64,000 bases of DNA from Deroplatys truncata. Taxonomy: Eukaryota; Arthropoda; Insecta; Mantodea; Mantidae. Under the pieces are notes generated by a model. That model was not told the origin of the DNA and searched no databases. It saw only the letters and a program-made list of their open reading frames with translations. Every line of letters starts with the position of its first letter. The stretch's first letter is position 1. Shown piece by piece: positions 31,926-42,592 of the stretch. The position numbers and the translations under genes were made by a program. Where the stretch lies: positions 128,344,295 through 128,408,294 of the forward strand of contig CM060977.1 of assembly GCA_030765065.1 (NCBI GenBank), in the 5' to 3' direction.

Positions 31926-32484
31926 CTAATACATCCGTTTTAGGATGTACTTCCGTGGAAAACTCGATATCGAATTTTTGAGCGGAGTACAATACATATT
32001 CTGCCTTATGTATGCGGTAGAGAAATCAATATGTTCCAGGGGAATGTCAGATGAACTATGTATATCTTTCAATAGTTTTAAGCAAGAAGTAAAGTCAAAA
32101 CACAGCTTTCCTTCCTTCAGGCTCGGCATCCAACCGTTGGCCTCACTGCTTAGATTACATACGCTCTAACGACGATTTTACGTGGATACCCGATTTTAAT
32201 TGCTGTAAATGGTTGTTCCTATTTTAGTTCCCAAAGCGCTACTTTTGCCTACTAACATGATGGAGTCTAAACATTAGATTATAGGAATGAAGCCTTCGCA
32301 ACGCCCACTACGAGATAGAGGAATTCCCCCCCAAAATGTGCACAAAAGCATGCAAGTCAAGTAAACTGCCCTTTTCATTTCAGTAAGCCAACACTGGGTT
32401 TCGTACATATACTAAATCAGCACAGGAGAAACTAATACTTATTTAAAATTGTACAGAATTACAAACAACACAAAGGTGGATATA
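31926..32484. other. Non-coding
   Basis: Opposing frames at 31926-32129 (minus) and 31945-32169 (plus) overlap and have no recognised motif. Confidence 0.4.
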
Positions 32485-33342
32485 CACTATGTGATCAAAT
32501 GTATCCGGACACCCACACAAACATACGTTCTTCATCTTAGGTGCATTGTGTTGCCACCTACTGCCTGGTACTCATCCGCGACCTCAGTTGGCATTAGACA
32601 CAGTGAAAGAGCAGAATGGGACGCTCCGTGGAACTCACGGACTTCGAACGTGGTCAGATGATTGGGTGTCACTTGTGTCAGAAGTCTGTACGCGACATTT
32701 CCACACTCCTAAACATCCCTAGGTCCACTGTTTCGGTTGTGATAGTGAAGTGGAAACGTGAAGGGACATGTACAGCACAAAAGCGTACAGGCCGACCTCG
32801 TCTGTTGACTGACAGAGACCGCCGACGTTTGAAGAGGGTCGTAAAGGGTAATAGGCAGACATCTATCCAAACCATCACACAGGAATTCCAAACTGCATCA
32901 GGATTCATTCCAAGTACCATGACAGTTAGGCGTGAGGTGAAGAACCTTGGATTCCATGGTCGAGCGGCTGCTCATAAGCGACACATCACGCAGGAAAATG
33001 CCAAACGACGCCTCGCTTGGTGTAAGGAGCGTCAACATTACACGACTGAACAGTGGCAGTGCAGTGACGAATCACGGTACATAATGTGGCGATCCGATGG
33101 CAGGATGTGTGTATGGCGAATGCCCGGTGAACGTCATCTGCCAGCGTGTATAGTTCCAACAGTGAAATTCGGAGGTGGTGGTGTTATGGTGTGGTCGTGT
33201 TTTTCCTGTAGGGGGCTTGCACCCCTTGTTGTTTTGCGTGGCACGATCACAGCGCAGACCTACATTGATATTTTACGCACCTTCTTACTTCCTACTGTTG
33301 AAGAGCAATTCGGTGATGGCGATTGCATCTTTCAACACCATC
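32485..33342 (+). mobile_element. Tc1-like element, 3'-truncated
   Basis: The left terminus CACTATGTGATCAAATGTAT follows a TA (32483-32484), as expected for a Tc1 family member. The transposase frame begins at 32616. Similarity ends abruptly just before the second catalytic Asp, and no right TIR is present. Confidence 0.88.
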
Positions 33343-33371
33343 TTTCTCTGATGGTTAGCAATTTTAAATAA
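32616..33371 (+). CDS. Tc1-like transposase, C-terminally truncated but open for 251 codons
   Basis: This is the longest uninterrupted frame in the window. Residues 1-60 (MGRSVELTDFERGQMIGCHL, then SVRDISTLLNIPRSTVSVVI) form a helix-turn-helix. KRTGRPRLLTDRDRR is the GRPR-type AT-hook linker, and a second HTH follows. The first catalytic Asp is in SDESRY (about residue 150). GGGGVMVWSCFS and TAQTYIDILRTFLLP are typical Tc1 signatures. At FQH the expected Asp-Asn-Ala-Pro motif is replaced by unrelated residues and a stop, so the second Asp and catalytic Glu are missing. The product could bind DNA but not catalyse transposition. The open frame suggests a more recent arrival than its neighbours. 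Confidence 0.9.
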   Translation: MGRSVELTDFERGQMIGCHLCQKSVRDISTLLNIPRSTVSVVIVKWKREGTCTAQKRTGRPRLLTDRDRRRLKRVVKGNRQTSIQTITQEFQTASGFIPSTMTVRREVKNLGFHGRAAAHKRHITQENAKRRLAWCKERQHYTTEQWQCSDESRYIMWRSDGRMCVWRMPGERHLPACIVPTVKFGGGGVMVWSCFSCRGLAPLVVLRGTITAQTYIDILRTFLLPTVEEQFGDGDCIFQHHLSLMVSNFK

Positions 33372-33655
33372 ACTCGATAATAATTTTAATAATTTCTGAA
33401 CACCAGAACATGTAGACTCCAAATATTTAAAAATTTATTTATCAACCCTGAATATTGAACTACAAGAATAAAACAACGCACACAGAATAGAGAATATTAA
33501 AGGTTACTACCCTAGAAGAAATACAAGTACGACATCTTCCATGCGCTCTAGCATCCTGGTAACCATAGCATCACACAGCACTCTTCTTAGTTTGTGCAGA
33601 ACTGCTTCGAAACTTTTATGTAGAGCGTGAAATTGAGTTTTATTTATGGACGCTC
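33343..33655. other. AT-rich non-coding
   Basis: No feature seen between the truncated Tc1-like element and the next SINE. Confidence 0.4.
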
Positions 33656-33915
33656 TTTAACTGCAATGGTCGTTATCGTCCCATTCTATTTTAGGCGTGA
33701 AAGACCGTCTATCACTTTATCAGGTTTGAGGTTCCTTCATGTGCCGTAATCCTACGACACGGACCACCGGCTTTACTTTCCTTCCGAAGTAAGCCATGCT
33801 AAATATTTTTACGCCCGAAAAAATGCATCGCCCTCTGCCGATTTGAACCCGGCAGTTCCCTCGTGAACTGGAGGCTACCATGGTACCCCTGGTCTACGGA
33901 AGACGACGGGCACGT
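33656..33915 (-). repeat. tRNA-derived SINE, minus strand
   Basis: The B box on the minus strand is the complement of GATTTGAACCC (33840-33850), with an A-box-like region near 33880-33900. The body includes the complement of CCGGCTTTACTTTCCTTCC and ATTTTTACGCCCGAAAAAAT. Its body differs from the SINE at 24001. Confidence 0.65.
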
Positions 33916-33948
33916 GGGTCGGTATGAAGCATTCTCCTTTCATACAAT

Positions 33949-34127
33949 CTATAGAAACGCATCGCATAAAGACTGTTCAGATTTTTCCTTTTTCTTTTCT
34001 CGAGTATTCTTTGGAGAAGTTGGGGTTTTGTCCAATACGCGTCCAATATTGTCATTTGTCCTTGTGGTGTTTTGTCGTCCGCTCTTCCCGCAATTGTGAT
34101 TGGGAACAGAACCTGTCTTTCGAAATG
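33949..34127 (-). pseudogene. Transposase N-terminal fragment, downstream half
   Basis: The minus-strand frame reads AFRKTGSVPNHNCGKSGRQN and DNIGRVLDK. This is the linker region that follows a helix-turn-helix in a Tc1/mariner-superfamily transposase (compare 34856-35015). A mariner element separates the two halves. Confidence 0.7.
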
Positions 34128-34855
34128 CGAGGGTAATCCAGAAAGTTGCAGACGTTTTGAAATAAACTATTAACAAAATGCAAATTTCAACGTTTGTTAT
34201 CTACATTTGAAAGGTACACTTTTAAGCTATTTTTCTATATAATCGCCATTCAAATTGAGGCATTTATCATACCGTGGTACAAGTTTTTCCATACCCTCTC
34301 TGTAGAAATCTGCCGCCCGCGACTTCAACCACTGGTTTACACCGGCATCCAGTTCAGCGTCAATATCAAAGCATCAGTTTGATACACCAAACTCCGTGAA
34401 ATTTAGGGAAAATGTTTCGAAAGTTCTGTAATCGTGAACCGACGATTTTCACGAATTTTGTCATTGATTTGCATTGACAGTTCATCAGTCATAAGGCTAG
34501 GCCTACCAGTGCGATCCTCGTCGTGAACATTGGCACGGCCGTTTTTAAAATCAATGCACCATTGCCTGACTCGGCTTTCACTCATTATTCCCTGCCCGTA
34601 AACATCACAAAGTTGACGATAAGTTTCAATTGGTTTGTTCTTTTTAGCCAACCGCACTTCACAAGTGGCGGGATTTTCTATTGCAGCGCACATTTTAACA
34701 ACTCACAGAGAGCACAGTAAGGAAGGTACAGTCCTCACGCTACCACAGATGGATGCGTACTGAATGTAAGAACGTTCTGACACCAAGATGGCGGTTCTAG
34801 CCCTACTCATCGTTACGATAAGCCAAAACGTCTGGGACTTTCTGGACAGCCCTCG
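34128..34855 (-). mobile_element. Internally deleted mariner (non-autonomous derivative)
   Basis: The termini CGAGGGTAATCCAGAAAGTT (34128) and the complement of TCTGGACAGCCCTCG (34855) match the mariner at 18469-19775. TA follows the right end; the left flank reads TG. At 728 bp it lacks about 580 bp relative to that copy. The gap joins the end of the helix-turn-helix region to the last segment of the gene near 34370-34380, removing all three catalytic positions. Confidence 0.92.
34403..34693 (-). pseudogene. mariner transposase N-terminal domain, frame intact
   Basis: The minus-strand start MCAAIENPATCEVRLAKKNK runs through MSESRVRQWCIDFKNGRANV and RPSLMTDELSMQINDKIREN to TELSKHFP without interruption, 96 codons. 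It keeps the complete paired helix-turn-helix DNA-binding part, which is broken in the longer copy at 18614. If transcribed, it would be a DNA-binding fragment without a nuclease. This is a prediction from the frame only. Confidence 0.85.
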
Positions 34856-35015
34856 TATTTCCACCCAATGTAGATTTTTTAGGTGATGGTGGTTTATGAA
34901 ACACAGTTTCCTGCGACTCAGTTTCCAGTGATGACCCTTTAATACTTTCAGTACCATAGAAGCGAAAATAATGTTCAACGGCCCAGGAGCGCTCTTGTGT
35001 GGTGTACTGAGGCAC
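34856..35015 (-). pseudogene. Transposase N-terminal fragment, upstream half
   Basis: The minus strand reads MPQYTTQERSWAVEHYFRFY followed by SPKKSTL, a helix-turn-helix start of a Tc1/mariner-superfamily transposase. The frame is interrupted by the mariner at 34855 and resumes beyond it at 34127. Confidence 0.7.
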
Positions 35016-36112
35016 TGTTAACTGTGTTGCTTCTTCTCCATTCTATAGATTGAAATAATAATTTGTAAAAGTAAAACAAAGTTATGTTACAAACTACATA
35101 GAATTTCGGTTACCTTTTTTGGGCCATACTATAGAGCTACACCGCTCACGAAGAAAATGTGTACCTCTAATCATGTGCCCGATGGACACACCATGTTTGT
35201 TAATTATTTCGGATCAGCCTTTACTGTGTCAAGTATGTTTTAGAACATTTCGTCATTCAGACGATCAAAAGACTACGTAGGACCCAATTTACCAAGGTTT
35301 TGGTATGACATGTTTTACTGCAAAGCGTGGTCCACCACGAAAGCGGATGTCAATCAAGTTGCTTCTAAAATGAATACAAGAGTGGCGACAATGGATGTCA
35401 GTTTACTACGAAAGCTCTATTCCCAACGACCGCAGTGAACGGGAGTTAGTTTTGATAATATAATGAACATCCTATATGCATCCATTTCCCCCGCTGCTCA
35501 TATCAAACGCTCTACCTTTGACCCCCTCTCAGCCCTGTTAAAACATCACGTGATCCCGCTGTACGATTAGTTTACCCGTTATGGGTTCTCTAATAATTAA
35601 TGACAGGTCAAGTATCGGCTGTCTCGCTCGCTTGTTGCTGCCCGCCAGGATGAGACTCTGGGGTCCCATCAAATGCCGTGCTACGTGCTCAAATATGTCA
35701 TCTAGCATGTTCATATGCCGCGAAAAATTCCTTCTCCAAAATGTGAATCCCCTCCCACCTCAGTTTCGAGTGTCAAAATACCAAAAACCATCACGGGAGC
35801 CCTGAAAGTTTGACACCCAGGTGTATGAAAACAGGAAAATGTGTTCGGTGTTACCTAGCGACGAATATTTAATAAGCATAGACAATAAAAATAAGGATTG
35901 AGAGCACAAAATTAAATCTTAAATTTATAAATCTAGTACATGACACTTCCAAGATTACAGTTCCTATCATATTAATAGTAAGTACGCACGAAGTTATTAG
36001 TATATATCCAGAAGGTATTCGCCTCTACTCTCTAAAAAAATCTAATGTTTCACACGAACTCTACATATTTGCGTTTATTTCTATATAGTTTCCAGAAATT
36101 ATTCTTATGAAA
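35016..36112. other. Non-coding, unrecognised
   Basis: This stretch of 1.1 kb has a slightly higher GC content around 35440-35800 and no recognisable gene. The frame 35581-35805 lacks motifs. It is a candidate for host unique sequence. Confidence 0.4.
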
Positions 36113-36755
36113 GCTTACTTTCTATATACGTAAGTAGCGTATAGATTCAATACCGAGATTTTACCGGAAATACATCTATTGATGTCCCTGAAAAATGTTT
36201 AGAAAAGGTTCCAGCATAAAACAAAAATACAAAACTTGAATAAACACTAAGCTTTGTGTTTATATATGCAAGTATCTTCCAAAGCTGTGACACGAAGACT
36301 TTCGAGAAAATCCCTCAATTCCCAACTACACGGAACCCGTTTCGAATTTTTTTTCTTTCTCAAAAATACCATTTTTAATTATATTTACATTACAAAATAT
36401 ATATCTTGAATTTCCTGGGAATAGCCTATGAAGTCCTCTTCATTCGGAAGGAATTTTTTATAATCTTGTATAACTGGTAAAGTTAAGCGATAGACGAAAC
36501 GTAAGACGCAAAAAAATGTAGTTCTCTTTAAAATAAACCAATTTATTTCAAATAGTTTTTATGTATCATCAGCCATTTCCGAGATGTCCGTTATTAATGG
36601 TTTGAATTATTCAATTCTTTTAAAGTGGTGTCGACATTTAGTTGTTTCTCGCGGTTGCATGGAAAGAGCATGGAATTTTAAGGCCAATGTCGAGTTCTAA
36701 AGCATTTGACTATCGCTATTCCTTTGTATCTGTATCGAGATAGAGGGCAGAGAAT
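36113..36755 (+). mobile_element. HR-B repeat, plus strand, tail lost
   Basis: The head CTTACTTTCTATATACG is shortened. B-type segments follow, including 'GAAGTCCTCTTCATTCGGAA', 'CGCGGTTGCATGGAAAGAG' and 'TTTGACTATCGC'. It ends where an oppositely oriented copy begins. Confidence 0.8.
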
Positions 36756-37302
36756 GCCATATAAATTTGAAACATAGGAATTTTTTCCAATCTCTTTCAT
36801 GTAGGTCAAGAAATGTTTACAAAAATAGTTTCATTACGCTTTACGTTGAAGGTAACCGAATCGATTGTCAAATTTTTAAAAGCTAGTCGTTATACGCCGG
36901 CCATTACTATTTCGATGACATAGCAATAAACAACTAAATAGCGACAGTACAAATGCTATAACAAAGTTATCTAAATTAAATGGTATATTTTAAAGATATC
37001 TACATTATTTGTGAAGTACGGTAATGTCTGTCTCTTATGGTTTACCAGCTACACATAATTACATCCGAATGAAGAGAACTTCAAAGGCTCTTCCCAGAAA
37101 TTTCCAAATACATACTTTAATGTCATGCAAGGTATATTAAATATATGGCGTTTTAATCAAAATCAATATAACAATTCTTGAGAAAATAGCGAAAACTCTT
37201 CCGTGTATAGGATAGTTTAGTGCGGGGGATTTTCTTGCAAATATTCGTGTCGTATCCTAGGAAGATGCTGAAATTAAACCCAGTTTATTATTTAACCTAC
37301 AT
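36756..37302 (-). mobile_element. HR-B repeat, minus strand, tail-side half
   Basis: The minus-oriented body runs up to the 'GAAGATGCTGAAATTAAACCC' segment. There it is cut by the LTR-like repeat beginning at 37303. The matching head-side half reappears at 38312-38490. Confidence 0.75.
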
Positions 37303-38160
37303 TGAGACAGTATTTTTAACACTTAAATGATTTCAGTCAAGTTATATAATAAGAAATATAACATCCCGCCTTTAAGCAATATGTGTATGTAACAAGATAT
37401 AAAAAGTGTATAATACAGTCGTTGTTTATATTATTGTATACATGTTCAATAATATTATGTGAATGTATTACGTAATTTAATTACGTAGGAGCTGTGAGAA
37501 TAATAGGTTAAAAGTTGCTAACAATGAGGTAACCTTGAGGCATTAATGAATTTGAAAGTTTAACAATACTACTTATAATTCTTGGAAGCAATAATGTAAT
37601 TTTTTGTGACAGTTTATAAAATAGCCAATCAACAAACAGAAAAAAGCTTAAGTTAAATGAAGGTATTCTATTGAACTAGGATTAGCCAATCAGAGACTTG
37701 AAATTTACACATTTAAGCGGTAGAAATCAAGTCAGTTGCTTGTAGACAGCGTTCATAACTGGACGTGTTGGTTGTAGACAGTGTTCCTGACGCGAGATGT
37801 GACCTCGAGAAGTTTAATATGTATTCTTGTGAGACGAAAATAGTTTACGTGTTAAAAAATTGCAAGTAATTAATAAAAGAATCTCACAGCTCTCTCTCTA
37901 TATCAGTGAAGTGTTATTTAAATAGTGTCAAGCATTAATAAAAGGAGTGAAGTAAAATTATAATCTGTGTAAGCCTACATTCTTAGCCGCACTACTCCCT
38001 TCTAAGACATTCATGCCTCTAAAAAATATAAATACTGACGCAGTCGAGGCAAATATATATATATAATATTTAATGAAACAGTCAAAATTACAAAGTTAAT
38101 ATTTTTAAACCTACGAAAAGAAGGCTACCGGGTACCATACGCGCGGTTGCAACTACTTCA
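37303..38160 (+). repeat. LTR-like promoter-bearing repeat, copy 1
   Basis: It is colinear with 63079 onward for more than 800 bp. Both copies start TGAG-CAGTATTTTTAACACT, and their flanks diverge immediately upstream of the TG. Shared features are two AGCCAATCA boxes (37628 and 37687 here), a TATATA-GTGAAGTGTTATTTA segment, and a GACGCAG-CGAGGCAAA motif. TG at the boundary, CCAAT boxes and TATA-like sequence fit an LTR, but I cannot fix the 3' end or find a CA-terminated boundary with a duplication. Its right end probably lies between 38140 and 38310. Confidence 0.6.
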
Positions 38161-38311
38161 AGCTCGGCTCCCCAACAGTCGAAATATAATACATCTTGAA
38201 ACTGACTTTCCATACGTGAAGCAACAAACCTTCTTCAAATTGGCGTCCAAAGCATGTGGCAAATAACAATGTAAAAATAACAATACAAAAAAATAAATTT
38301 TCTTCAACATT

Positions 38312-38490
38312 TCTGTTTTTAGTTATGCTGTTCACAGAGACAGACACAAACATACGCTGATCTTTTTTCTAAAAATTCTATTTTGGATCCAACGAGCTTC
38401 ATAATATGGCTTTCTGTATTTCCGGTAAAATATGATATGGAAGTTTTTGGTGGAGTGCAATACTTCCTTTATTTGCTATATTATATAACA
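38312..38490 (-). mobile_element. HR-B repeat, minus strand, head-side half
   Basis: It begins 'TTTTTAGTTATGCTGTTCAC', then reads through the microsatellite position to 'GGTGGAGTGCAATACTTCC'. It completes the copy interrupted at 37303. The outermost terminus is eroded. Confidence 0.7.
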
Positions 38491-39117
38491 TTATTGGATT
38501 TATTATGTTTTCAAAGCTACATAGATTTTTCAGCTTCATCGTGGATGGTGTTTACAAAATTATTTATATGCTTGTAGTAAAGCAAGTATTATACTAATTA
38601 TGCTACTAACTAAATATAAAATAATTTTGTAAAGAATACAAATGCAACACTTTAAAAGTTTGTGCAACTTAAAAAAAATTATAATATCAATACAACAAAA
38701 AATCTGGGGAAACACCAGAATACAAACCGTAATATAATTTGTTTTTTCTGCATAATGAAATAAGAATTGTCTCCTTATTAATTAGGCTGATAAATGTTTA
38801 TTTTTTAAATTGCAGACAAATACCTTCTGGAGTCCCTATACTGACCCATGCAAATCTTAATGGGTCCAAGGTATCTTATGGGACTTGATAATTCTCTGTA
38901 ATAGTATGGAGGGAAAAAGAAAACTCCATTACAAAAAATAACAGCGGAATGGAAGAGAATAAAAAAATTCGTCAGTAGGCCATTCAAGCTTTCCTAAATT
39001 CAGACTTCTTGGGTTCAATAACCGGCTCAGGAAGACATTTTTTTTACATTAGAATTATTTACTCCGTATCTTCCAGAGACTAAAAGTAGGATTGTGAGAG
39101 ATAGTGAGTGTGTTTAA
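38491..39117. other. AT-rich non-coding
   Basis: No feature recognised. Confidence 0.4.
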
Positions 39118-39933
39118 TATAAAAAACTCTGATGTGATATATTCACATGATCTTCTCTACCATCTATTTTTATTATTGGCTATTCAAACTCCTCTTACTA
39201 AAGCTTATGATTCCATCTACTACACTTTAACCCAAATAAACGTTTGCAGAAATAGCTACATTAACGTTTCCTTACAGATGGAAAGCAAACACCGACAGTC
39301 AAAGGTTAGGCACTCGACTCTATACGTTGGCCTGAAAATTCCACACTGTTTGCATGCAATAGTGAGAAACAACTGAAATCGATGGGACTTCAAAAGAATG
39401 ACAAGTATTGAATTCAAACCGTTAATAACGGATATATTAGAAACGGCGTATGCCACAAAAAGCTTATTTTAAGTAAATTGCGTGTTTTAAAGGAAATCTA
39501 CACTTTTTGTATGCTACGTTTTCGTCTATCGCTTAACGTTTACAAGTTGTACAAGATTATACAAAATTCCTTCCAAGTGACCTCCTAGGCTATTCCCAGA
39601 AAACTCAGCATATACATTTTATTTTTCATTTTTTTATATGTGTTATTTTATTCAAAGTCGTTAGAGCCATTTTTTAGAAAATCAATATAAGGATAGTTGT
39701 GATTTTTCTTGAAAATCATCGTGTCACATCTTTACAAGATACTAAGCTCAAATACCAAGTTTGGTATTATCCAACTTTTCGTTTTTTAGTTATGACATAC
39801 AGATACATACACACACACATAGAAATGTTTGCAAAATTACTTAGTTTTTCCGATGAAATCTCGGTCTCACATTTTTGGATGGAATGCAATACTTTCCCTA
39901 CTTACTATACTAGTAGAGAAAGTAAAAACGTCT
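39118..39933 (-). mobile_element. HR-B repeat, minus strand, both ends present
   Basis: The tail end AAAAAACTCTGATGTGATAT lies at 39119. The head end ACTAGTAGAGAAAGTAAAAA lies at about 39911-39930. B-specific body motifs such as 'AAACGTTTGCAGAAATAGCT' are present. A short CA tract marks the microsatellite site (near 39810). Confidence 0.85.
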
Positions 39934-40861
39934 AAAATTAAGCTTATTGAAAATTACAAAAATTACTTAAAATTCAAAACATGCCTTGTAACAAAAATGG
40001 AATAAAATGAACTATTAAAGATGCCTTTTCATAATTTGAAACCTTAATAGGTATTTATGTACACGAGATAATGTCTACGATGCAACCATTACAACATGGC
40101 GTCATCAGAAACTGGGCGTTATTATTATTATTATTTTTTTATTTATTCTAATTGCAGTACAAATAGGAGTATCGTATATACTAATTGTTCATAAAAAATT
40201 AAGAGAATCTTTGCTTTAAATTCGCGATATTTTAAACTATAGAGATTACGTTTTATATCACCAAATCCCATGATACTAAAGGGAAAAATCCATTGGAATA
40301 AACTGTGCTGCTGGAGATACAACCCCTGTATTTAAGCCACTTCTGCAGTACCATTTTTGGATTGTAGTGCCTAATGAAAGTAACTTTGACCAATGCGTTT
40401 GTGAATTGAGGCGACTGTAAACATGTTGCTGTTACAAAAACATTTGAAGAGCTACGTAAAGGCAAAGATTCGCCAATAGAAACGAATCTTAGTGCGTCAG
40501 TAGAGGGCTCTGCCAGTCCACAGCCGATACTCTACTAACTTGATTACAGTGGTCTCTGTTTGTTGTCCTCTTCAAGCAGACCCACTCGAGTGACATTTCT
40601 GTCAGTACTGCCACTAGTGTGTTCATCCACGCACGTACAACACTCCAAAATATCGCCGCTTCGATTCCCGCTAAGCACGCACCCACTGAACTGATCCCAT
40701 TAGCAGGAGATATAGTGTTTCATGTGATCAACAGCAAGTAATTACAGCATATTCCAGAACTGCCTTTGATCCTCATTTACAATCTGTGCACCACCCACTT
40801 CAAGGCAATAAACTCAACATTGTTGCCTTTTTGGTTTCGTTTAGAAAGAGTGCTTAAAATT
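39934..40861. other. Non-coding with (TTA)n tract
   Basis: A TTA repeat lies at about 40119-40143. Minus frames 40253-40465 and 40489-40686 have no recognised domain. Confidence 0.4.
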
Positions 40862-41696
40862 ATTACTTTTACTTACTCTAGGGGAAGTATTGTATTCCAC
40901 CCAAAAATTCGATACAGAGATTTCACCGGAAATATATGTTTTGAGACCCCCTGAATCCAAAAAAGTATTTTTGGAAACATGTCCGTGTGTGTTTGTGTCT
41001 GTGAACAGCATAACTCAGAAACGAACAGTCAGATAAGCACCAAACTTGGTATTTAGGTTCAGTATCTTCCAGAGATGCGACACGAAGGTTTACAAGAAAA
41101 TCCCCCCACCCCAGATTACCCTTTACATGGAACATTTTCCGAAAATTTTAATTTTCTCATAAATAGCTCTAATGATTTTAATTAAAATATCATATGTTTA
41201 AGATATTTTCACGACAAATAAAATGTATATGTCAAATTTTCTGGGAATGTCTCCAAAAGTATTCTTCATTGTGAACGACTTTTGATAACTGGTAAACCAT
41301 AAGAGATAGACAAAGTTTTACTACACAAAAATTTAGATCGCGTTAAAATATACAATTTATGTCATATACATTTTTTTGTTGAGTGAGCCATTTTCGAGAT
41401 ATTGCTTGTTATTCCCTCAAATTTTCCAATACTTATACTTTTTCTCAAATGGAAATTAGTTATTCATTTTTTGGTCCTGGTAATGCAAAGAGAATGGAAT
41501 ACTGCACATAGCAACCAGCTCTTAAAATATTTGACTATCACTTAAAGCGACCTATTCACCTTGCATCTACAAGTAAATTAGCAATAAGATTAACATCTCG
41601 ATTAGCATGAAGCATATGGAGAATAAGCGTTTGTGAAAATAGTTTGTACAAGAATAGAGAAAGTCCTGCGATTATAACACATCAGAATTTTTCTAC
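40862..41696 (+). mobile_element. HR-A repeat with shortened head
   Basis: The head reads ACTTTTACTTACTCTAGGGG, lacking the usual CTACGTATAGTAAGTA segment. The body and tail are complete, ending GAATAGAGAAAGTCCTGCGA and ACACATCAGAATTTTT. The next copy follows directly. Confidence 0.87.
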
Positions 41697-42592
41697 CAAG
41701 TACATAGTAGATAGAGAAGTATTACATTCCATCCAAAAATTCGATACCGATATTTCGCCGGAAATACATTTTTTGAGGCCAACTGAGTTCATAAAGCATT
41801 TCAGAAAAAGGTCCGTTTGTGTGTTGGATAAACACCAAATATGGTATTTACTCAATATCTTCCAAGGATACGACAACGAATATTTTCAAGAAAATTCCGC
41901 ATCCCAACTACGCTTTACATGGAAAATTTTTCGAAAACTTTGAGTTTCTAAAAATGACTGTAACGATTTTGATTAAAATATCATTTATTAAAGATGCTTA
42001 CATGACAAATAAAATGTATATCAAGATAATTCCCTCCACTTCGGCTACTCTTTACATGAAACATGTTACAAGAGTGTTTTATTTTCTAAAAATGACTACT
42101 ATGTGGTATTTTAATGAAAATCGTTAAAGATATTTACATGAAAATTAAAATGTATATCTTGAATTTTCTGGGAATAACCCATGAAGTCCTCTTCATTCGG
42201 AAGGAATTATGTATAATCTTGTATAATTGCTAAACGTTAAGCGATAGACCAAAACGTACTTCACAGAAAATGTAGATTTCTTTTCTGAGATATCCATTAT
42301 TAATGGTTCGAATTGTTCATTACTTGGTCATTTTCTTAAAGCCCTGTCAATATTAATTGTTTCTCGCAATTCTATTGAATTTTAAAGCCACTGTATAGCG
42401 TCCAGCACTTAAAAATTTGAGTATGGGTGTTCCCTTTAAATCTGCAACGAAATGTACGAGTATAATGCAGTATTTCTGGAGAGGTTTATCTGAATTAAAA
42501 TGTAGTATATTCTGTAGTAGGAAAATAATTTGTGTACTCACTAATAAAACATAGAAGTTAGAGAAGGTCGTGTGAACGTAATTCAGATTTTT
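41697..42592 (+). mobile_element. HR-B repeat, tandem to the preceding copy
   Basis: The head 'GTACATAGTAGATAGAGAAG' is diverged. An internal partial duplication repeats the 'CTCTTTACATGAAACATG' segment near 42048. The tail has TAGAGAAGGTCGTGTGAACG and TTCAGATTTTT. Confidence 0.8.

Noticed and set aside
40253-40686. Minus-strand open frames that might be exons
   Set aside because: No splice signals, domain or codon-bias support could be seen, and the two frames are short and unlinked.
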